DNA from: an uncultured Verrucomicrobiota bacterium
GTDB lineage: Bacteria > Verrucomicrobiota > Kiritimatiellia > Kiritimatiellales > Tichowtungiaceae
NCBI GenBank assembly: GCA_903826865.1
Contig: CAIKGD010000042.1
Location: 33,102-97,101 of the forward strand
Direction of reading: 5' to 3'
DNA length: 64,000 nt
In this document: in pieces, positions 59,074 through 64,000 of the stretch
How the letters are laid out: each line of letters begins with the position of its first letter
Numbering within the stretch: position 1 is the stretch's first letter
The notes under the pieces: model-generated
What the model was told of the DNA's origin: nothing
The model's database searches: none
What the model saw: only the letters and a program-made list of their open reading frames with translations
Position numbers and translations under genes: made by a program

Positions 59074-60489
59074 TCAGCGGAGTTTGTAGAACGTTTTGCA
59101 GTCAATTACTTCGCGGGCGAGCCCTTCAGCCCGCGCCACGCGCTCCACTTCGTCAGCGACCACATCTGCCACGCGCCGGTCAAAAACGGATGGAATAATG
59201 AATTCTTCCGAAAGCTGATCGTCTGAAACCAGGCTGGCGATGGCGCGGGCCGCCGCCAGTTTCATGCCTTCGCTGATCGCGCTGGCGCGGCAGCGCAGCG
59301 CGCCTTTGAAAATGCCGGGGAAACAGAGCACATTGTTGATCTGGTTTGGATAGTCGGAACGACCCGTCGCCATAATCCGCACATAAGGGCGGGCGATTTC
59401 CGGCATAATTTCCGGAACCGGGTTGGCCATGGCGAAAACAACCGGGTCTTTGGCCATTTTTTTGAGGTCTTCGGCGGTGATGCAGCCCGGCGCGGAGACG
59501 CCGAGGAAAAGATCGGCACCTTTCATTGCGTCATTCAGCGAACCTTTTTCATTTTCCGGATTGGTGTTTTCGGCGAACCATTCCTTGGAAGGATTCATTT
59601 TGTCTGTGCGGCCGCGGTAGATTGCGCCGGTGCGATCGAATCCGATCAGGTTTTTAACGCCTGCCGCCAGCAGGATTTTCGAGCAGGCCATACCGGCTGC
59701 GCCGATGCCGTTGACGATTACCTTGAGATTCCCCATCTTCTTGCCGGTGATCTTGAGCGCGTTGTAAAGCGCCGCCAGCGAAACGACGGCCGTGCCGTGC
59801 TGGTCATCGTGAAACACCGGGATATCGAGTTCCGCTTTCAGCCGTTCTTCAATTTCAAAACAGCGCGGCGCTGAAATATCTTCCAGATTAATGCCGCCGA
59901 AAGTCGGTGCGAGCAGCTTTACGGTACGGATAATCTCTTCAGTATCTTTGGTGGCCAGGCAGATCGGAAAAGCATCCACGCCTCCGAATTCCTTGAAAAG
60001 CATCGCCTTGCCTTCCATCACCGGCATACCCGCTTCAGGGCCGATGTCGCCGAGGCCGAGTACCGCCGTGCCGTCCGAGACGACGGCTACCATATTTTTT
60101 TTAACGGTCAGTGCATCGGCGCGGGCGACGTTTTCATGGATCGACATACAAACGCGGCCGACGCCCGGCGTGTAGGCGATTGCCAGCGCGCCTTTGGCGG
60201 CAAGGTCAAGTTTGCTCGTCACCGCGATTTTTCCGCCGATATGCGAACGGAACGTCACTTCGTCGGCGGAAATAACACGGGTTCCTTCGGCGGTTTCCAA
60301 AGCCTGGATGATTTCCTGCTGGTGAGCGCTGTCGCGCGTATTGACGACAAAACGGAACAGGTTGGCAATACCCTCGGAAAGGGCGGGCACGCCTTCGGCA
60401 CCCGTAATAATTTTTTCGAGTGCCGGCCGGTCGAGTTTTGATTCCACGGTCAGATCAATGCTGTAGCTGGGAGACGGGTTTATTTTCAT
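59074..60489 (-). CDS. Malic enzyme (NAD(P)-dependent, oxaloacetate-decarboxylating)
   Basis: A 471-residue malic enzyme of the bacterial type. Residues about 10-90 look like an ACT-type regulatory domain. From about 95 the catalytic domain shows LAIAYTPGVGRVCMSIHEN, VAVVSDGTAVLGLGDIGPEAGMPVMEGKAMLFKEFGGVDAFPIC with the catalytic Tyr, Lys and acidic ligands, PVFHDDQHGTAVVSLAAL, and the nucleotide site VIVNGIGAAGMACSKILLAAG. It oxidatively decarboxylates malate to pyruvate. RBS AAGGAA precedes the start. It is a monocistronic minus-strand gene convergent with the fusion gene at 57633. Confidence 0.94.
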   Translation of the reverse strand: MKINPSPSYSIDLTVESKLDRPALEKIITGAEGVPALSEGIANLFRFVVNTRDSAHQQEIIQALETAEGTRVISADEVTFRSHIGGKIAVTSKLDLAAKGALAIAYTPGVGRVCMSIHENVARADALTVKKNMVAVVSDGTAVLGLGDIGPEAGMPVMEGKAMLFKEFGGVDAFPICLATKDTEEIIRTVKLLAPTFGGINLEDISAPRCFEIEERLKAELDIPVFHDDQHGTAVVSLAALYNALKITGKKMGNLKVIVNGIGAAGMACSKILLAAGVKNLIGFDRTGAIYRGRTDKMNPSKEWFAENTNPENEKGSLNDAMKGADLFLGVSAPGCITAEDLKKMAKDPVVFAMANPVPEIMPEIARPYVRIMATGRSDYPNQINNVLCFPGIFKGALRCRASAISEGMKLAAARAIASLVSDDQLSEEFIIPSVFDRRVADVVADEVERVARAEGLAREVIDCKTFYKLR

Positions 60490-60760
60490 AGTAAAAATTC
60501 CTTATGAGCCGTCCATCGTACTTATCCGCCTCTGCCGCGCAAGTTTCAACTTAGAGATTTAACCGTGAATCTGTGCAACAGGCAGGGACGGCAGCCGCAT
60601 CTTAGGGAATGGCTGAAGCCAAAGATCAGGATTGAACCGATGGATCTGTTCATTGCACAGAAGCGGTAAAGCGGTTCCGAGAGACTTGAAAAACGGCAAT
60701 CAGTCAACTTTTTCAACTCTTGGATACACAAATCCGGGAAGAACCATTAATGTCTCCGGC

Positions 60761-61903
60761 ATGAATACTTTGAACGTGCTGAAACAACTCGGAAAAACTC
60801 ACGGAACGCCCCTTTTTGTGGTCGATCACAACGTTCTCCGGCGGAACTATGCCACCTTTAAGAAATACCTTCCCCGTGTCCAGGCATACTATGCGGTGAA
60901 GGCCAATCCGGATCCCGCTATCGTCAAGACGCTGTTTGACGCGGGTTCCAGCTTTGACGTGGCCTCGATGCCGGAGTTCAACATCGTATATGACCTGATC
61001 AGGCACATGCCCGCCAAACAACGGCAGGACTGGATATGGGACAAGATCATCTATGCCAACCCTATCAAGGTGAATGACGCGTTGCAGGAGCTGGATCAAT
61101 ACAAGGCGCTGGTCACGTACGACAATTACGAGGAGATCAAGAAGATCAAGAAGTACGCGCCGAACTCGGGGCTCGTCCTGAGGTTGAGCGTTCCCAATAC
61201 CGGCGCTATGTGTGAACTTTCTTCAAAGTGCGGCGCGGCATCGGGCGAAGCGGTGGATCTTATTCTGGCGGCAGAGAAGGCGGGGCTGATTGTGGAAGGC
61301 CTGAGTTTCCATGTCGGCAGTCAGACCACCAACTTCGAGAATTTTGTTCAGGCCATTAATCTGGCGGCCGGTGTTTTTGAGGAAGCAAAAAGCCGCGGGT
61401 ACACGAAAATGAATCTCCTCGACATCGGCGGCGGATTTCCCGCGCCCTACGACGCAACCGTGAAGCCCTTCAGCGAACTTGCCCGCAAGATCAACGCCGA
61501 GCTCAACCGGCTTTTCCCGAAAGACATTCAGATTTTAGCGGAGCCGGGGCGTTTCATGGTCGCGACGGCAGGCACCGCTGTCTCGACGGTTATCGGCAAG
61601 GCTGTGCGCAGCGGAAAACTCTGCTACTACATCGATGACGGTGTCTATAATACATTCTCAGGAATCATTTTCGACCATTGCAAATATCCGCTGAAAGCGT
61701 TCAAACGCGGTCCGACGGAGATTTGCACCGTGTTCGGCCCGACCTGCGACGCACTTGACGTGCTTTCAATGTCAGAAGAACTTCCGACCAATCTTGAGCT
61801 GGGCGATCTGGTGTACAGCCGGAACATCGGTGCCTACAGCACGGCGTCAGCAACGAGCTTCAATGGTTTCTCGCCAGCCAAAATCGTGCATATCAATCAA
61901 TGA
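60761..61903 (+). CDS. PLP-dependent ornithine/diamino acid decarboxylase (fold III)
   Basis: A 380-residue enzyme of the alanine-racemase-fold decarboxylases. The PLP lysine is Lys47 in AYYAVKANPDP. SFHVGSQT and LDIGGGFP bind the cofactor, and Cys329 in FGPTCDALD is the dimer-interface catalytic residue of ornithine decarboxylases. It likely converts ornithine (or lysine) to putrescine (or cadaverine), the diamine substrate for the carboxynorspermidine enzymes encoded nearby. ATG 60761 is chosen because homologous sequence begins there; the 271 bp upstream hold no gene and no promoter I can support. AAG is used over AAA more than in genes upstream. Confidence 0.9.
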   Translation: MNTLNVLKQLGKTHGTPLFVVDHNVLRRNYATFKKYLPRVQAYYAVKANPDPAIVKTLFDAGSSFDVASMPEFNIVYDLIRHMPAKQRQDWIWDKIIYANPIKVNDALQELDQYKALVTYDNYEEIKKIKKYAPNSGLVLRLSVPNTGAMCELSSKCGAASGEAVDLILAAEKAGLIVEGLSFHVGSQTTNFENFVQAINLAAGVFEEAKSRGYTKMNLLDIGGGFPAPYDATVKPFSELARKINAELNRLFPKDIQILAEPGRFMVATAGTAVSTVIGKAVRSGKLCYYIDDGVYNTFSGIIFDHCKYPLKAFKRGPTEICTVFGPTCDALDVLSMSEELPTNLELGDLVYSRNIGAYSTASATSFNGFSPAKIVHINQ

Positions 61904-61923
61904 AGAGTTGGAAATAGAAGAAA

Positions 61924-61952
61924 CGTCATGCGATGAATATGACGGTTCTTTT
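61924..61952 (+). terminator. Weak terminator between convergent genes
   Basis: CGTCAT (61924-61929) pairs with ATGACG (61939-61944), followed by GTTCTTTTG. The stem is short, so it is a tentative end signal for the decarboxylase gene. Confidence 0.35.
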
Positions 61953-61970
61953 GTTATCTGCGCCGGGAGT

Positions 61971-63542
61971 TTACTTTTTCTTGCCGGCTTTCTTCGCCTT
62001 CTTGGTTTTCGCCTTCATCGCCTTAACGGCTTTTTTGGCCGCGACCTTTTTCGGGGCGGACTTCTTGGCTTTCACCTTCCTGGCCGGTTTAGCGGCTTTC
62101 TTTGCGGCGGGCTTTTTCATTTTTGCCTTCACCGACTTTTTCGCCGGCTTGCCCGCCGTAGCCTTGGCGGAGGAGGGCGCAGCCAGTTTTTTAATGGCAG
62201 CTTCCTGAAACTTCTTATCAATCGCGATGATCGGGTTAGCCGCTGAAACGGTGACCGTCGCGGTGGACTCTTCGAGTTCCGCAGCCAGTTCCCGTACTGT
62301 GCCGTCAAATGAGAATTTGCTGCCGGGCTTGATCTCTTTGACATCCGTCGGCAGACCGATCTGGTCGAGGATGGCAATGAAGGGCTCGGGATCGAGTTCT
62401 TCAACGTTGACCATGGTTTTTGGATCCCAGACACCCTGCGCGACCAGCATGGCCGCCGCTACCGGGGGAACACCGGCGGTGTAACTGATGCCCTGTGACT
62501 CGATTTCCTCGAAGCACTTGTGATGGTCGGAAACTTGATAGATGAAGACCTCGCGTTTTTTTCCGTTCTTCCAGCCCTTGACGAAATTGCCGATGCAGGT
62601 CTTGCCGGTGTAGCCGGGGGCCAGCGTTTTCGGATCCGGCAGAAGAGCCTTCACGACTTTCAGCGGAACAACTTCCTGTCCGGTGGTGAGCGTTACAGGC
62701 AGATGATTGAGGAAGCCCAGAGTCCGCAGCACGGTGAAAACGTTGATATAGTGATTACCGAAGCCCATCCAGAACCGGATGCTGTTCGCGTCAATGTTCT
62801 TCGACAACGAGTGCAGCTCATCATGTCCGTTCAGGTAGATCGGGCACAGCCCGGCTACGGGAAAGTCGTAGACGCGCTTGACGGAATGGGTCGGGTATTC
62901 CTTCCACTGCCGGTCAATCCATGTCCACACTTTGATGAACTCGCGGAAATTGATTTCCGGGTCGAAATTGGTGGCGAAGTACTTGCCGTGGCTGCCGGCG
63001 TTGACGTCCATGATGTCAATGGTATCGATCTTGTCGAAATACCGCTTCTGAGCCAGCGCGCAGTAGGCATTCACCACGCCGGGGTCGAAGCCGACGCCGA
63101 GGATGGCCGTCAGTCCCGCTTCTTTGCAGCGGTCTTTGCGCTTCCATTCATAGTTGGCATACCACGGAGGCTGCTCGCAAACCTTGTCCGGATCTTCGTG
63201 AATTGCTGTGTCCATGTAAACGGCACCGGTTTGGAGACAGGCTTCCAGCACGGACATATTGATGAAGGCATTGCCGAGGTTGATCACCATCTCGGATTGA
63301 GTTTCCTGAATCAGTTTGACGGTTGCCGGGATATCGAGGGCGTCAATCTGCCGTGAATACAGCTTCTTGGACGGATCCTTGAGATGCTTCATCCGCATGA
63401 CGCTCTCAATGATCTCATCGCACTTGGCCTGGGTGCGCGACGCGATACAGATATCGCCGAGCACATCGTTGTTCATCGCCGCTTTGTGAGCCGTCACATG
63501 GGCCACGCCGCCGGCACCGATAATCAGCAGGTTTTTCTTCAT
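61971..63542 (-). CDS. Carboxynorspermidine synthase (saccharopine dehydrogenase-like) with histone-H1-like tail
   Basis: A 523-residue protein (ATG 63542 after AAGGAA). Residues 1-400 match the carboxynorspermidine/carboxyspermidine dehydrogenase family: NLLIIGAGGVAHVTAHKAA nucleotide site, ICIASRTQAKCDEI, GVGFDPGVVNAYCALAQ, and ISYTAGVPPVAAAMLVAQGVW near its end. It condenses a diamine with aspartate semialdehyde using NADPH. Relatives end soon after residue 400. Here a further 60 residues are followed by about 64 residues made almost only of Lys, Ala and Pro (KPAKKSVKAKMKKPAAKKAAK and onward), like histone H1 C-termini. The tail is in frame and ends the protein. Confidence 0.88.
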   Translation of the reverse strand: MKKNLLIIGAGGVAHVTAHKAAMNNDVLGDICIASRTQAKCDEIIESVMRMKHLKDPSKKLYSRQIDALDIPATVKLIQETQSEMVINLGNAFINMSVLEACLQTGAVYMDTAIHEDPDKVCEQPPWYANYEWKRKDRCKEAGLTAILGVGFDPGVVNAYCALAQKRYFDKIDTIDIMDVNAGSHGKYFATNFDPEINFREFIKVWTWIDRQWKEYPTHSVKRVYDFPVAGLCPIYLNGHDELHSLSKNIDANSIRFWMGFGNHYINVFTVLRTLGFLNHLPVTLTTGQEVVPLKVVKALLPDPKTLAPGYTGKTCIGNFVKGWKNGKKREVFIYQVSDHHKCFEEIESQGISYTAGVPPVAAAMLVAQGVWDPKTMVNVEELDPEPFIAILDQIGLPTDVKEIKPGSKFSFDGTVRELAAELEESTATVTVSAANPIIAIDKKFQEAAIKKLAAPSSAKATAGKPAKKSVKAKMKKPAAKKAAKPARKVKAKKSAPKKVAAKKAVKAMKAKTKKAKKAGKKK

Positions 63543-63557
63543 CAACGTTCCTTTTCT

Positions 63558-64000
63558 TTATGAAAGATTTTCGAGGTAGTCCTTGTAACTAAATCGCCGG
63601 ACGGTTTCCAGCTTTCCGTTAAGCCTTTTTACACAAATCGACGGCATAGGCAGTCCATTGAACCAGTTCTTCTTCACCATCGTGTATCCGGCGGCATCGG
63701 CCAGCCGAACCTCCGCACCGGCCGTCAGTTTTGTCTTAAGCTTGTACTGGCCGAAAACATCACCTGCCAGGCAGGATCGCCCCGCAATCAGGACAGGGTG
63801 CCGGCCGGGTCCGGGCGAGTTGACTTTCGGATTGGTGCGGTAGATCAGATGATCCAGCATGTGGGCCTCCATGGAGGCGTCAAGAATTGCAGTATCCATT
63901 TCGTTATGCACGACATCCAGAACGGTCGCCACAAGCTCGGCACAACCGGTGATCGCGGCTTCGCCGGGTTCCAGATACAACTCGACCCCGAACTCCTCGC
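63558..64000 (-). CDS. nspC: Carboxynorspermidine decarboxylase, C-terminal part (cut by window end)
   Basis: The frame is open to the right edge, so the N-terminus with the PLP lysine is missing. The 147 visible residues match the end of NspC: GVELYLEPGEAAITGCAELVATVLDVVHNEMDTAILDASMEAHMLDHL, then SCLAGDVFGQYKLKTKL with the catalytic Cys, and YTMVKKNWFNGLPMPSICV. The enzyme decarboxylates carboxynorspermidine or carboxyspermidine to the polyamine. It lies 15 bp upstream of the synthase gene on the same strand, the usual operon order. Confidence 0.9.
   Translation of the reverse strand, partial: EEFGVELYLEPGEAAITGCAELVATVLDVVHNEMDTAILDASMEAHMLDHLIYRTNPKVNSPGPGRHPVLIAGRSCLAGDVFGQYKLKTKLTAGAEVRLADAAGYTMVKKNWFNGLPMPSICVKRLNGKLETVRRFSYKDYLENLS

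Noticed and set aside
61755..62246. A 163-codon plus-strand frame rich in Phe, Leu and Gly
   Set aside because: It is the complement of the Lys/Ala-rich tail of the carboxynorspermidine synthase; the tail gene has a family match, RBS and operon partner.
1..64000. tRNA and rRNA genes
   Set aside because: I checked the intergenic gaps by eye on both strands and saw no cloverleaf with an anticodon stem and TTCRA loop or rRNA-like sequence; a covariance-model scan would be decisive.

Overview
The window looks like a chromosomal piece of a Gram-negative bacterium of the Planctomycetota-Verrucomicrobiota-Chlamydiota group, most likely an uncultured Kiritimatiellota-, Lentisphaerota- or Verrucomicrobiota-like lineage. 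Reasons: a DUF1549/DUF1553 gene beside a DUF1501 gene and a secreted PPC-domain protein, many lipobox lipoproteins, LolA- and LpoB-type envelope proteins, and large PstC/PstA permeases. The phylum is an inference from gene content. I found no rRNA, tRNA, CRISPR array or complete insertion sequence.

Region 1 (1-23,240, all + strand, mostly overlapping genes) is a polyketide/fatty-acid-like cluster of aryl-polyene type. It encodes three acyl carrier proteins, a PaaK-like AMP-ligase, two ketosynthase pairs (one Cys-active and one Cys-less subunit each), hot-dog dehydratases, a thioesterase, three lipid-type acyltransferases, a glycosyltransferase, and an export set (LolA-like, MMPL, DUF3261 lipoprotein). 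It differs from standard aryl-polyene loci in carrying three B12-binding-type radical SAM enzymes, a radical SAM/SPASM enzyme fused to a dehydratase-like hot-dog domain, and a HemN-like radical SAM at the left edge. No ketoreductase is visible. A four-helix-bundle gene bracketed by inverted arrays of a 7-bp repeat sits inside this operon and appears to have replaced the start of the next gene.

Region 2 (23,355-27,740) is an envelope module: an LA_2272-type repeat protein, a CsgG/LpoB-like protein with a PEGA domain, a COG3014-like lipoprotein, YcfL and LpoB. Region 3 (27,827-31,451) is housekeeping: rpe, lepA and a signal peptidase I. Region 4 (31,797-38,087) holds DUF1549/DUF1553, DUF1501, a PPC-domain protein and a RidA-fold protein that resembles chorismatases (FkbO/Hyg5/XanB2). 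If that is right it could supply a hydroxybenzoate starter for Region 1.

Region 5 (39,181-49,341) is a complete phosphate regulon, pstS-pstC-pstA-pstB-phoU-(SIS isomerase)-phoB-phoR, preceded by three 11-bp direct repeats that look like a Pho box and by a structured leader. Region 6 (49,462-54,377, - strand) has a decayed SDR fragment, a lipoprotein, leucyl aminopeptidase, an HMA-like lipoprotein and a cytoplasmic glycosidase-like/TM/TPR protein.

Region 7 (54,521-59,054, +) pairs an HPt / REC-PP2C-RsbW / STAS partner-switching set, ordered like HptB-HsbR-HsbA of Pseudomonas, with a polyprenyl glycosylphosphotransferase and a nucleotidyltransferase/sugar-transferase fusion. This suggests signal-controlled polysaccharide initiation. 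Region 8 (59,074-64,000) has malic enzyme and a polyamine set: ornithine-type decarboxylase, carboxynorspermidine synthase with a histone-H1-like tail, and carboxynorspermidine decarboxylase (cut by the window end).
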